The notes below the pieces were generated by a model. It was not told the DNA's origin and did not search any database. It was given only the letters and a program-made list of their open reading frames with translations. A stretch of DNA of 64,000 nt from Paenibacillus sp. FSL R5-0912 (GTDB lineage: Bacteria > Bacillota > Bacilli > Paenibacillales > Paenibacillaceae), in NCBI RefSeq assembly GCF_000758605.1, contig NZ_CP009282.1:1798001-1862000 (forward strand), read 5' to 3'. The position numbers and the translations under genes were made by a program. Each line of letters starts with the position of its first letter. Position 1 is the stretch's first letter. Of this stretch, positions 16,250 to 24,653 are shown in pieces.

Positions 16250-17740
16250 TTACAAGTACTCGCACTTAAACTCTGTGAACTCCGCCGAAGCATCTTCCCC
16301 GCAAGCGTACAGTCCGATGAGTACCCCTGTAAATCCTCCGGCCACCTCGGAAGAGAGGTATCTGGTCTGGGCCGTGCCGAGGGGGATTTCACCGTGTTTA
16401 CTACTAATGAAGAAGCTGTAGCGCTCCTTACCGGATTTGATCAACAGCGTGGCCTGATTGTCACTGCCCAGATTCACTACATGCTGGATGGATTTCACAT
16501 CTCCAATATTGAGGCGTTCGATCACCCGGTACTGCGCCCCGTCTTGGCGGATTGCCAGATCATAATGATGATTCTCATCCATATAGAGTGTGAAGCCGGC
16601 TTCTCCGCCTGTGAGCGTTACGTTGCAGGAAATCACCGCGTCGAAATCCCGTTGGCGGAGGCCTATAAAGGTCGGGGATGCCGGAACATCCAGTGTTACT
16701 TCTGTGCCTTGTAACGTCAGCTTGTCTTGTCCCAGTAGATACTTCTCTGTGGCCGGATGGCGGAGATAAGCCCAGTCCAGATTCCAGTCGGTATTCTCAA
16801 AAGTATAGCTCTTCTTCTCCTGCTGAACCACCGTGTCCGGAATGCGGTCAGTCTCGAAGCTCAGGAGAACCGTTCCGTTATGCCCGGCTGTAAACCAGCC
16901 GTCTTCGCCGAAGGTCACCGGAGTAAGGAACACTTCGCGGCCCAGATGGTGGTAAGTGAGCCAGCGTCCGGTTTGCCGGAATCCCAGATGCAAGAGCCAC
17001 CAGTTCCCGGCGTCATCCTGGATCAGATCGCTGTGCCCGACACCCTGCAGCTCGTAACCGCCCAGATTGCGGTTGGTCAGGACAGGATTCTCCGCATAGG
17101 CTTCGAACGGGCCGGAAGGGGAAGTCCCCCGCGCATAAGTCGCCATATGTCCGTATTCGGTTCCGCCTTCGGCTGCGAGCAGGTAGTAATACCCGTTGAT
17201 TTTATAGAGATGAGGGCTTTCCAGATAACGTCCGCCCGTTCCCTGCCAGATAGACTGGCTTGGCGATAGCTTGCTGCCCGTTTCAATGTTAATTTCACAC
17301 TGAATCACACCTGGAGTGCCGTTATCGTCCAACCCGTTGCTCATAAACAAAGTCTTGCCGTCTTCGAAATACAAATCCGGATCGATTCCGCCCTGATCGA
17401 CATAGACCGGTTCCGACCATTCGCCGTAAATATCGTCCGTCCAGACATAGAAGTTCTGGTGGGTCGTGTCATTGGTAGTCACCATGTAGAAACGGCCGTT
17501 ATTGTGGCGGATGGTAGGGGCGAACACGCCGCCGGAGCTGCTCACCGTACCCAGCTGGATCTGGCTCCCGCGGGTCAGGCAATGGCCGATTTGCTTCCAG
17601 TTAAGCAGGTCCGTGCTCTCGAAGATGGGCACTCCAGGGAAATACTGAAAGGAGCTGCAGACCATATAATAGATGCCGTCCACTTTGCATACGCTGGGGT
17701 CAGGGTAGAAGCCTTTGATTACCGGATTGTTGTATTTCAT
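16250..17740 (-). CDS. Glycoside hydrolase family 43 beta-xylosidase/arabinofuranosidase
   Basis: This is a 496-residue GH43 enzyme, most like the beta-1,4-xylosidases (XynB/XylA type) that release xylose or arabinose from xylo-oligosaccharides. It has no signal peptide, so it is likely cytoplasmic. The five-bladed propeller starts with NPVIKGFYPDPSVCKV, where the first Asp of YPDPS is the general base. GGIDPDLYFEDG carries the pKa-tuning Asp, and a later Glu (AAEGGTEYGH or the HSDLIQ blade) would be the acid. The C-terminal half is a beta-sandwich with FIGLRQRDFDA, typical of the larger GH43 xylosidases. It is transcribed divergently from the ArsR-like regulator, which probably controls it. 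Confidence 0.92.
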   Translation of the reverse strand: MKYNNPVIKGFYPDPSVCKVDGIYYMVCSSFQYFPGVPIFESTDLLNWKQIGHCLTRGSQIQLGTVSSSGGVFAPTIRHNNGRFYMVTTNDTTHQNFYVWTDDIYGEWSEPVYVDQGGIDPDLYFEDGKTLFMSNGLDDNGTPGVIQCEINIETGSKLSPSQSIWQGTGGRYLESPHLYKINGYYYLLAAEGGTEYGHMATYARGTSPSGPFEAYAENPVLTNRNLGGYELQGVGHSDLIQDDAGNWWLLHLGFRQTGRWLTYHHLGREVFLTPVTFGEDGWFTAGHNGTVLLSFETDRIPDTVVQQEKKSYTFENTDWNLDWAYLRHPATEKYLLGQDKLTLQGTEVTLDVPASPTFIGLRQRDFDAVISCNVTLTGGEAGFTLYMDENHHYDLAIRQDGAQYRVIERLNIGDVKSIQHVVNLGSDNQATLLIKSGKERYSFFISSKHGEIPLGTAQTRYLSSEVAGGFTGVLIGLYACGEDASAEFTEFKCEYL

Positions 17741-17783
17741 ACATACACCTCTTCTATAAATTCATATATATATAAATTCAATA

Positions 17784-17893
17784 TGATCACTTCTAAGGAA
17801 ATTAAACACCAACTTGAGATTCATAGCAATAGATTAAGTTTGTCGGCGGGATTTAAATCGGTTAAATTAATAGAAATATGAATTCAGTGATCA
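17784..17893. promoter_or_regulatory. Inverted TGATCACT/AGTGATCA pair in the GH43-regulator divergent promoter
   Basis: TGATCACT (17784-17791) and its exact complement AGTGATCA (17886-17893) each sit next to AATTCA in the 163-bp space between the two divergent starts. They could be operators of the adjacent ArsR-type regulator. The intervening DNA is AT-rich and suits divergent promoters. Evidence is motif symmetry only. Confidence 0.3.
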
Positions 17894-17903
17894 GGAGAAA
17901 ATC

Positions 17904-18812
17904 ATGATGATAAAAGCGGACGGGAAACCGGAGTACATGCCTTTATACGAGGCGCTGGCCAGTGAAGTCAGGTGGAGAATTATGAGCCTCATTGCCGAGT
18001 GTGAAATGAATGTGAAGGATATCGCGGATAAGCTTGCGCTCAGCCCGTCCATCGTTACCCTGCACATCCGGAAGCTCGAAGCCGCCGGGCTGACCGGAAG
18101 CCGCAGGGTCCGGCTGAACGGGGGGACGCATAAGCTGTGCTTCCTCAAAGCAGCAAGCATTGATATCCAGCTGCCGTCTGTCCGCAAGGACGCGAAGGTG
18201 CTCGAGCAGAGTATTTCTGTGGGTCACTATACGGCGTTTGAAGTCCATCCAACCTGCGGGCTGGGTACACATGAGATGGAAATTGGGGTGTGGGATGATC
18301 CGCGTTATTTTCTGGATCCCGAGCGGGTTAATGCTGCGATTCTATGGTTTGGCAGAGGATACGTGGAGTATAAAATGCCCAACTATCTGGCCGCCGGCCA
18401 GACGGCGGACTTCCTTGAAATATCCATGGAGCTGGCTTCGGAAGCGCCTGGCTTAAGAGACGAATGGCCGTCGGATATCGGCTTCACGTTTAACGGTGTG
18501 TTCCTTGGAGCCTGGACGAGTCCGGCGGATTTCGGCAGAGCGGCACGCGGCAGATATACGCCGGAATGGTGGCACCGGAATGTGAATCAGTACGGGCTGC
18601 TCAAGACGATCCGCATTGACGCTTCGGGTACTTTTATAGATGGAGTGAAGATGTCGGAGGTGACCATTCAGGAGGTGAAGCTGCATGAGCCGTTCTGGAC
18701 GCTTCGGTTCACGGTGGACGAGCAGGCAGAACATGTAGGCGGATTGACGCTGTATGGGGCGGGCTTCGGCAATCACGACCAGGATATTGTGGTTCGGGTG
18801 TATCTCCGGTAG
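17904..18812 (+). CDS. ArsR-family regulator with C-terminal sensory domain
   Basis: This is a 302-residue protein. Residues 10-85 form a winged helix of the ArsR type (PLYEALASEVRWRIMSLI, MNVKDIADKLALSPSIVTLH, IRKLEAAGL). The remaining 210 residues are beta-rich with GRGYVEYKMPNYL and ISMELASEAPG; I recognise this as the ligand-binding half common in Paenibacillus regulators beside glycosidases, but cannot name the ligand. No arsenic-type metal cysteines are evident near the helix. AGGAG lies 6 bases before ATG 17904. Being divergent from the GH43 gene, it probably senses a xylan- or arabinan-derived sugar. Confidence 0.8.
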   Translation: MMIKADGKPEYMPLYEALASEVRWRIMSLIAECEMNVKDIADKLALSPSIVTLHIRKLEAAGLTGSRRVRLNGGTHKLCFLKAASIDIQLPSVRKDAKVLEQSISVGHYTAFEVHPTCGLGTHEMEIGVWDDPRYFLDPERVNAAILWFGRGYVEYKMPNYLAAGQTADFLEISMELASEAPGLRDEWPSDIGFTFNGVFLGAWTSPADFGRAARGRYTPEWWHRNVNQYGLLKTIRIDASGTFIDGVKMSEVTIQEVKLHEPFWTLRFTVDEQAEHVGGLTLYGAGFGNHDQDIVVRVYLR

Positions 18813-18919
18813 GTTGCGGCAGAACAGGCAGTACAGTACACTTTCAGTAACCGGTGATGCCGGTCAGGCTTAAGGGATCACTTTGAAGAGAATACTTCGG
18901 ATAAAGGGAGTGTTATATA

Positions 18920-19627
18920 ATGAACGCAGAAATGGTCATGCAGGAGCTGGAAGAGCTCGGCAAGGAACGAACCAAGAAAATATACAGCTCGAATGGCGCG
19001 CAGGAACCGCTTTTTGGTGTAGCTACCGGGGCGATGAAGCCGATTTTCAAAAAAACCAAAATCAATCAGCCGCTGGCTGAAAAGCTATATGCGACGGGGA
19101 ATTATGACGCGATGTATTTTGCCGGAATCATTGCCGACCCTAACGGGATGACGGAAGCCGATTATGACCGGTGGATGGACGGGGCTTATTTCTACATGCT
19201 GTCTGATTTCGTGGTGGCCGTAACTCTGGCGGAGGCGGATATCGCCCAGCAGGTTGCCGATAAATGGATCGCGAGCGGCGAGGACCTGAGAATGTCGGCG
19301 GGCTGGAGCTGTTACTGCTGGCTGCTGGGAAGCCGCCCGGATAAGGAATTCTCTGAGAGCAAGCTGGCCGGTATGCTGGAGCTGGTGAGCAAGAGTATTC
19401 ATGAGGCGCCGGAGCGTACCAAATATTCAATGAACAACTTCCTGTACACCGTAGCCGTATCCTATTCGCCGCTGCATGATCTGGCAACGGAGACGGCGAA
19501 AAGGGTAGGCCCGGTAGAGGTGGGCAAGGACAAGCCTGCAGGCAAATTCATTAATGCCTACGACAATATACAAAAGGCGGTCGAAAAAGGCCGCGTCGGA
19601 TTTAAACGCAAGCATGTGCGGTGCTAG
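18920..19627 (+). CDS. AlkD-like DNA alkylation repair family protein
   Basis: This is a 235-residue helical-repeat (HEAT-like) protein of the DNA alkylation repair (DUF/AlkD-like) family, cytoplasmic. Helical repeats run through the whole length (LAEKLYATGNYDAMYFAGII, ADKWIASGEDLRMSAGW). The C-terminus GRVGFKRKHVRC is basic and typical for this subgroup. The classical AlkD glycosylase residues (a Trp-Asp pair in a WWD-like motif) are not evident; the equivalent region reads MLSDFVVAVTLAE, so base-excision activity is uncertain. The ribosome site GGGAGTG precedes ATG 18920 at a normal distance. It stands alone with its own terminator. Confidence 0.75.
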   Translation: MNAEMVMQELEELGKERTKKIYSSNGAQEPLFGVATGAMKPIFKKTKINQPLAEKLYATGNYDAMYFAGIIADPNGMTEADYDRWMDGAYFYMLSDFVVAVTLAEADIAQQVADKWIASGEDLRMSAGWSCYCWLLGSRPDKEFSESKLAGMLELVSKSIHEAPERTKYSMNNFLYTVAVSYSPLHDLATETAKRVGPVEVGKDKPAGKFINAYDNIQKAVEKGRVGFKRKHVRC

Positions 19628-19659
19628 GAAGGTATCCGCTGAATCTAGTACTTTAATTA

Positions 19660-19693
19660 ACATCTGCCTCCTGACGTGGGCAGGTGTTTTTTT
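19660..19693 (+). terminator. Terminator after the AlkD-like gene
   Basis: A 9-bp stem (ACATCTGCC with GGCAGGTGT, one G-U) has a 10-base loop followed by seven T (19687-19693). Confidence 0.9.
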
Positions 19694-19828
19694 GTTGGGG
19701 CGGAGTTCACGATTGTAAGCCGTCTGCAAAATACGTTTAACTAACGTTCCACCCACGTCCACCCTGTTCAGCACATGCTCAAACCACGTTTAACCTGTTT
19801 TTTTGCGCGGCTGGAATCCGGTTGCCTT

Positions 19829-20012
19829 TATAATCCTGCACAGTATACAACCTTATCCTCCTAATGCCGGACATAATCGCCAATTATTGTATTAAATGCA
19901 GCATTTCTCCTCCTCCAAGCGGCTTGTCAGGAAAATTCTTGTATTTCGTACAACAATCCGGCCGAAACCCCCGCTAGCCAGGAGCCCGAGTTACAAAACG
20001 TACAACATTTCC
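19829..20012 (-). repeat. Intergenic palindrome array A (four units, ~52-bp period)
   Basis: This lies in the 609-bp gap before the sigma-factor gene. Read on the minus strand it contains four imperfect palindromes of the type GnATTGTTGTAnnnnnTACAA, spaced about 50-54 bases. The units are centred near 19845, 19890, 19944 and 19997. The same four units occur in the same order, in inverted orientation, at 57252-57437. The best-conserved 78 bases (from 19881) align with about 80% identity to the complement of 57312-57388. No coding frame explains it. It is described further under findings. Confidence 0.8.
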
Positions 20013-20110
20013 GGGCTAAGCTTCGGCGGCCGCAGGCCCCGGGAACCGGGGAGCCGCCCGTGTGGCGCTATGGCTGGACCGCTAGTTGTATCGCATGGTT
20101 TTTACATAAC

Positions 20111-20144
20111 GAGATCAACAGAGTACTGTCTGTTGGTCTCTTTT
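20111..20144 (+). terminator. Orphan terminator upstream of the sigma-factor gene
   Basis: A 12-bp stem (GAGATCAACAGA with TCTGTTGGTCTC, one G-U, loop GTACTG) is followed by TTTT. The preceding gene already has its own terminator at 19660, and no gene lies between. It may therefore end an unannotated short transcript or protect the sigma operon from read-through. The stretch 20013-20110 is GC-rich with no recognised feature. Confidence 0.75.
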
Positions 20145-20236
20145 GCTGCGGAGCCCGGCATAAATAATTGTCACGCCTCAGGCTGCTCAAGTGTTATATC
20201 TATAGAAACAGAAGAAATAGAAGAAAGGAGACCAAC

Positions 20237-20794
20237 GTGGATTCTATCGAAGAGAAGATTGGGAGAATACAGGCAGGAGAAGCCCACCTGTACTCCGAAG
20301 TGATCAGGCTGTACCAGCAGCGGATATACCTCTACTGCTTCCGGCTACTGAACAGCAAGGAAGAGGCGGAGGATGCGGTGCAGGATGTTCTGATTAAGGC
20401 CTACCAGAATATCGGGCAATACAAGCCGCAGGCGGATTTCGTATCCTGGCTCTACAAGATCGCTTACCACCATTGTCTGAACCAGCTGCGGCGGCAGAAA
20501 TTTCAGCTTCAACTGCGCAAGCTGCTCCGGCAGGAGGTTGCAGTGGACAGCGCCGAACAAATGGTGGAGAACCGCCTGTTCAGCGAGCCGGTCTCGGCCG
20601 CCCTGGGGAAGCTTGATATGGAAGACCGGAATTTGTTGATTCTGCGTATTTATGAAGATAAATCGTTTGCAGAAATCGGCGAAATTCTGGGTGTTAGTAC
20701 GGCTACCGTACGCAAAAGATATGAACGGACCAGAGACAAACTGAAAAAAGCGATTGAGAGAAAGGAGAAACAATTATGGCCAAGAGTGAATTGA
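20237..20794 (+). CDS. ECF-type RNA polymerase sigma factor
   Basis: This is a 185-residue group 4 sigma factor. Region 2 runs from LYQQRIYLYCFRLLNSKEEA through EDAVQDVLIKAYQNIGQYKP and WLYKIAYHHCLNQLRRQ, which is the promoter -10 recognition helix. Region 4 is LGKLDMEDRNLLILRIYEDK, then FAEIGEILGVSTATVRKR for the -35 element. GTG 20237 is chosen because AAAGGAGA (20222-20231) precedes it; the open frame extends to a TTG at 20168. It overlaps the next gene by 19 bases. Such pairs usually consist of a sigma factor and its membrane anti-sigma, here responding to an unknown, probably envelope, signal. Confidence 0.93.
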   Translation: MDSIEEKIGRIQAGEAHLYSEVIRLYQQRIYLYCFRLLNSKEEAEDAVQDVLIKAYQNIGQYKPQADFVSWLYKIAYHHCLNQLRRQKFQLQLRKLLRQEVAVDSAEQMVENRLFSEPVSAALGKLDMEDRNLLILRIYEDKSFAEIGEILGVSTATVRKRYERTRDKLKKAIERKEKQLWPRVN

Positions 20795-21933
20795 CCCCGG
20801 AGGAGCGGTTTCTGAAGGACGGAGACCGGTCTGCTAATTATATCTCCGTTGATGTACATGACCCGGTAATGAAAGCGCTCGGGCTTGGAGGGACTTTACC
20901 TGCTGATGAAGAGCAGACAACGGTGCAGACGCTTCCGCCAAACGGAGGTGCTCCTAACATTATGCGCAGGGTTGAGACAGAAGCCGGAACGGGACGTAAG
21001 CGGAAGCGAATCCTGCGGATTCGGGTGCAGGGCTGGGTGGCGGCACTCCTTGTGGTAGTGTTGCTGGGCGGCGGTTATACCCAGTATTCCGGTGAAGTCC
21101 GGCAGGGGGCTGGGGCTCAGTACAAGGTGCTGCCCTATAAGCCGCTTCCGGTGACGGCATCAGGCGGCATGATAGAGAAGGCGAAAGAACCCTTGATGCC
21201 CTATACTCCTCAAGCACAGCCGGGTATAGAGGATGAAGCCTACCAGGAGAGTAAGCTCTACAGCCAGAAATATTCAAAAGGGCACGAACTCATGAAGGAG
21301 TTGCTGCTTCCCGGAGAGTATGCCACCTATGTAATTGCGCGTGAAGACCGGCAGGAAGAGGGGAGTCTTAACATGTACCTTCCACCGCTCACGTTCAAGG
21401 AGTATGCAGCTTACAAGACCAGCGTAGAGAAGCACAACATTCCGCTAGTGAAGCAACCGGCGTATATGCCGGAAGGGTATGTCTTGGACGAGGCAATCAT
21501 CAAGCCTTCTTTCCTAAAGGTCCCAGATGAGAAGCAGCTTGAGGGCGGAAACGAGAGAGACCTGGGGGACAACTTCCGGCTGATCTGGAGAGTAGAGAAG
21601 GCGGAGAACCTTGTCTACCAGTATTCCTCGCTGATATATAAGAAGGGGGAGACTCAGGTAAGAATTGGTGTCTCACGTGTTGATGACAATTCAGGACCGG
21701 CATATCCGCTGCCGTGGAGCGAAAAGACAAAGGTGGAGAATGTTGAGATAGGTGGCAAGCAGCTCATTTATCTCGATGACTCCAGCAACACAGAGCTCGA
21801 CTTGGGGTATAAGTATAAACTGGTTTGGTCTGACCCCGAAGCGCAGATCATCTATTCCGTGGCGGTTGGTCAGGAGAATTCGGAGTTAACCAAGGATGAT
21901 ATCATCCTCATTGCAGCCAGTATGATAAATTAG
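20776..21933 (+). CDS. Probable membrane anti-sigma factor with DUF4367-like extracytoplasmic domain
   Basis: This 385-residue protein has a cytoplasmic N-terminus of about 85 residues, a basic stretch (GRKRKRILRIRVQ), one membrane helix (VAALLVVVLLGGGYTQY, about 93-108) and an extracytoplasmic domain of about 275 residues. The outer domain has LVKQPAYMPEGYVLDEAIIK, followed by beta-rich sequence ending in VAVGQENSELTKDD. That is the pattern of DUF4367-type domains in Firmicute anti-sigma proteins. No HxxxCxxC zinc motif is seen, so it is not a ZAS-type anti-sigma. Its start lies inside the sigma-factor gene, which supports coupled synthesis. The role is inferred from this context. Confidence 0.75.
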   Translation: MAKSELTPEERFLKDGDRSANYISVDVHDPVMKALGLGGTLPADEEQTTVQTLPPNGGAPNIMRRVETEAGTGRKRKRILRIRVQGWVAALLVVVLLGGGYTQYSGEVRQGAGAQYKVLPYKPLPVTASGGMIEKAKEPLMPYTPQAQPGIEDEAYQESKLYSQKYSKGHELMKELLLPGEYATYVIAREDRQEEGSLNMYLPPLTFKEYAAYKTSVEKHNIPLVKQPAYMPEGYVLDEAIIKPSFLKVPDEKQLEGGNERDLGDNFRLIWRVEKAENLVYQYSSLIYKKGETQVRIGVSRVDDNSGPAYPLPWSEKTKVENVEIGGKQLIYLDDSSNTELDLGYKYKLVWSDPEAQIIYSVAVGQENSELTKDDIILIAASMIN

Positions 21934-21955
21934 ACGAATGCAGATTGGGCGCTCA

Positions 21956-22003
21956 GGGCTGTCCCGCTATCTATGATAGCGGGACAGCCCTCGGGCATTT
22001 TTT
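21956..22003 (+). terminator. Strong terminator after the sigma/anti-sigma operon
   Basis: A perfect 16-bp stem (GGGCTGTCCCGCTATC at 21956-21971, complement at 21975-21990) with loop TAT is followed 7 bases later by a run of T. Confidence 0.9.
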
Positions 22004-22132
22004 ATATCCGAAAGATTGCATTTCCGGGAGATTTTAAAATAAATCGTGCATTGCCCTTATATAAACTTCAATTCCTAATTGTTACTATAGCAATGTAGCA
22101 AGACAATACAGATTTATACAGGAGGGTTAAAG

Positions 22133-23473
22133 ATGTTGAATTGGAAGCGTTCTCTTTCGATGTTGGCCATGACAGCTATATTAGGTACACTAGCTGCCTG
22201 CGGCGGCGGAGGGAATGGAGCAAACAATGCAGGAGCTGCTACTGAGGCACCTGCCAGCACAAATGCAACTGAGGCTGCAACTACTGCTCCAAGCAGTGAA
22301 CCTGTCAAGCTTCGTATTATGTGGTGGGGCTCCCAGCCGCGTCACGAAGCTACCTTGGCGGCGCTGGATTTGTATACGAAGAACAATCCGAATGTAACGT
22401 TTGAGCCGGAGTATTCAGGTATGGACGGTTATCTGGACAAATTATCCACCCAAGCTGCGGCCAACAATGCTCCTGATGTTGTTCAGCTTGACCCGGGCTG
22501 GATGCCGGACTGGATGGCACGCAGTCAATTGGCAGATTTGGCTCCTGAGGTGGATGTAAGCAAATTCGACGTGAAGCTGCTGGCCGGAGGCCAACTGGAC
22601 GGGAAGCAATATGCCGTTCCACTGGGCTCGGTAGCCTTCGGTATGGTATATGACAAAGCTGCCATGGATAAGCTGGGCATTGCCAATCCGGCGAACGGCT
22701 GGACCTGGGATGAATTCTTCGCTTTAGCTAAGGAATCCAAAGCCAAGCTGCCGGACGGTCAATATTTCACCCTGGACTATGCGGGTAACTACTTTATGTA
22801 TTCCGCTTACCAATACGCAAGAGGTAAAGGGCAGGTTATCACGGATGACGGTCATTTCAACGTGGATGAAGCCACGTACCTGGAATGGACCAAGAAATTT
22901 GAAGAGCTGCGTAAAGAAGGCCTGGTTCCTCCAGCGGACGTGAATGCATCCGATAAGGAAAACGATCCGCAAATGGACCTGCTGGCAGCGGGAAAAGTCT
23001 TGTTCCGTTACAGCTTCTCCAACAATCTGGGTACTTGGGACAGTATTAAACCAGGGGCGTACGCACTTGTAACTATGCCGCGTGCAGAAGAAGCCGGAGG
23101 ATGGCTGAAGCCGTCGATGTACATGGCTGTTTCCAAGAATTCCAAGCATGCAGAAGAAGCCAAGAAATTCATCAATTGGTTTGTGAATGATCCGGAAGCC
23201 GCCCAAATCACCAAAACCTTCCGTGGTCTCCCGGCCAACAAGGACAATGCCGCTCTGCTGGAAGCGAACATGAGCGATCTGGATAAGGTAGGCTTAGGTC
23301 TTCTTCGTGCTACGGAGCCGGATGGCCAGACCTGGTCGGCCGGAGCCGGAGGCTGGACGAACTTCGTGGACAAAGACTGGGTGCTGGTCCGTGATCAGCT
23401 CAGCTTCGGGAAATCCACGCCGGAAGAAGCATATAAGCAGCTTAAGGAAGCAGCGCAATCCTACGAGAAATAG
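22133..23473 (+). CDS. Sugar ABC transporter substrate-binding lipoprotein (CUT1)
   Basis: This is a 446-residue solute-binding lipoprotein. The signal peptide ends in the lipobox LAAC (Cys near residue 23). A Gly/Ala/Thr-rich linker follows, then a family 1 binding domain (LRIMWWGSQPRHEATLAAL, APDVVQLDPGWMPDWMARS, GKQYAVPLGSVAFGMVYD). It should capture an oligosaccharide outside the cell and deliver it to the two permeases downstream. GGAGGG precedes ATG 22133. A terminator-like hairpin after the gene probably keeps permease levels lower than binding-protein levels. No ATPase gene is in the cluster, so a shared MsmX-type ATPase elsewhere is implied. Confidence 0.94.
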   Translation: MLNWKRSLSMLAMTAILGTLAACGGGGNGANNAGAATEAPASTNATEAATTAPSSEPVKLRIMWWGSQPRHEATLAALDLYTKNNPNVTFEPEYSGMDGYLDKLSTQAAANNAPDVVQLDPGWMPDWMARSQLADLAPEVDVSKFDVKLLAGGQLDGKQYAVPLGSVAFGMVYDKAAMDKLGIANPANGWTWDEFFALAKESKAKLPDGQYFTLDYAGNYFMYSAYQYARGKGQVITDDGHFNVDEATYLEWTKKFEELRKEGLVPPADVNASDKENDPQMDLLAAGKVLFRYSFSNNLGTWDSIKPGAYALVTMPRAEEAGGWLKPSMYMAVSKNSKHAEEAKKFINWFVNDPEAAQITKTFRGLPANKDNAALLEANMSDLDKVGLGLLRATEPDGQTWSAGAGGWTNFVDKDWVLVRDQLSFGKSTPEEAYKQLKEAAQSYEK

Positions 23474-23522
23474 AAGGATAATTTATAGCGTAAAGCATAT
23501 ACATTCTTATTTTTGAACGTAA

Positions 23523-23552
23523 GCCTGGGACAGCAATGTCCCGGGCTTTTTT
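23523..23552 (+). terminator. Hairpin between binding-protein and permease genes
   Basis: A 9-bp stem (GCCTGGGAC with GTCCCGGGC, one G-U, loop AGCAAT) is followed by six T. It probably acts as a partial terminator inside the transporter operon. The rest of the 217-bp gap is AT-rich and may hold a second promoter. Confidence 0.8.
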
Positions 23553-23690
23553 ATTGAAATGAGAAAATAGACTTTGCTCCATAAATTAATCGTTATATTT
23601 TAAAAGAATTCGAGCATTCCCCTCCTTTAGCAGAGCGTGGACCAATTATATACTTAAGCTATAAAAATTGACCACAAGAGGTGACCACAG

Positions 23691-24653
23691 ATGAACCGTT
23701 CCACAACGACTATAGCCGAAGCCGCTCCATCGCCGAAAAAAAGCTCATACTTTCGAAGCCGATGGAACGCTCCGCTTGCAGGCTATTTGTTTATTTCACC
23801 CTGGCTGATCGGGTTTCTGGCGCTGACAGCGTATCCGTTATTCCTATCGCTGTACTATTCGTTTACCGACTACACGTTGATGCAGCCCATGCAATGGATC
23901 GGGTCCCGCAATTACGAGCGGATCTTTACTGCAGACCCGAAATTTATACAATCTGCCAAAGTTACCGTCATGTATGTGCTTGCTTCGGTGCCCTTGAAGC
24001 TTGCGGCAGCTCTTTTCGTGGCAATGATCCTCAGCAAGGCCGTTAAAGGGATCAGTGCTTACCGTACGGCGATCTATTTCCCCTCACTTATCGGAGGCAG
24101 TATCGGGGTCTCGCTGCTCTGGCGGAACATCTTCGGGGTAGACGGGATCTTCAATAAATTGATTGCGGTCTTTGGCATCGAGGGGAAAAGCTGGATTACC
24201 AATCCCGATACAGCGCTGGGCACATTAATCCTGCTGACGGTCTGGCAATTCGGTTCCACCATGGTAATCTTCCTGGCTGGACTCAAGCAGATTCCGAACG
24301 ACTTGTACGAGGCATCTTCGGTCGACGGGGCTAACAAGGTAGTTCAATTCTTCCGCATCACCCTGCCCATGCTGTCGCCGATCCTCTACTTCAACCTTAT
24401 CATGGCCGTTATTGGTGCCTTCCAGATGTTCACCTCCGCCTTTGTGATTACAAACGGAGGACCGATGAACGCTACATATGTGTATGCCATGTATTTGTAT
24501 GAAAGGGCATTCAGCCGCTATGAGCTGGGTTACGCTTCGGCACTGGCGTGGATTATGCTGGTCGCAATCGTGGCTGCAACGCTTGTGATCTCCTACACCT
24601 CGAAGTATTGGGTATTCTATGAAACAGACACTGGAGGGAAAAAACGCAAATGA
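23691..24653 (+). CDS. Sugar ABC transporter permease 1 (MalF/UgpA type)
   Basis: This is a 320-residue CUT1 permease with six membrane helices, the first at FISPWLIGFLALTAYPLF. The cytoplasmic EAA loop that docks the ATPase reads YEASSVDGANKVVQFFRITL. The N-terminal 30 residues are cytoplasmic and Ser/Ala-rich. ATG 23691 has AAGAGGTG just upstream. The stop overlaps the next permease start (ATGA), as usual for the heterodimeric channel. Confidence 0.95.
   Translation: MNRSTTTIAEAAPSPKKSSYFRSRWNAPLAGYLFISPWLIGFLALTAYPLFLSLYYSFTDYTLMQPMQWIGSRNYERIFTADPKFIQSAKVTVMYVLASVPLKLAAALFVAMILSKAVKGISAYRTAIYFPSLIGGSIGVSLLWRNIFGVDGIFNKLIAVFGIEGKSWITNPDTALGTLILLTVWQFGSTMVIFLAGLKQIPNDLYEASSVDGANKVVQFFRITLPMLSPILYFNLIMAVIGAFQMFTSAFVITNGGPMNATYVYAMYLYERAFSRYELGYASALAWIMLVAIVAATLVISYTSKYWVFYETDTGGKKRK

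Noticed and set aside
19896..20303. Open frame of 135 codons across array A and the sigma-gene leader
   Set aside because: Runs over the palindrome array, a terminator and a ribosome site; composition is not protein-like.
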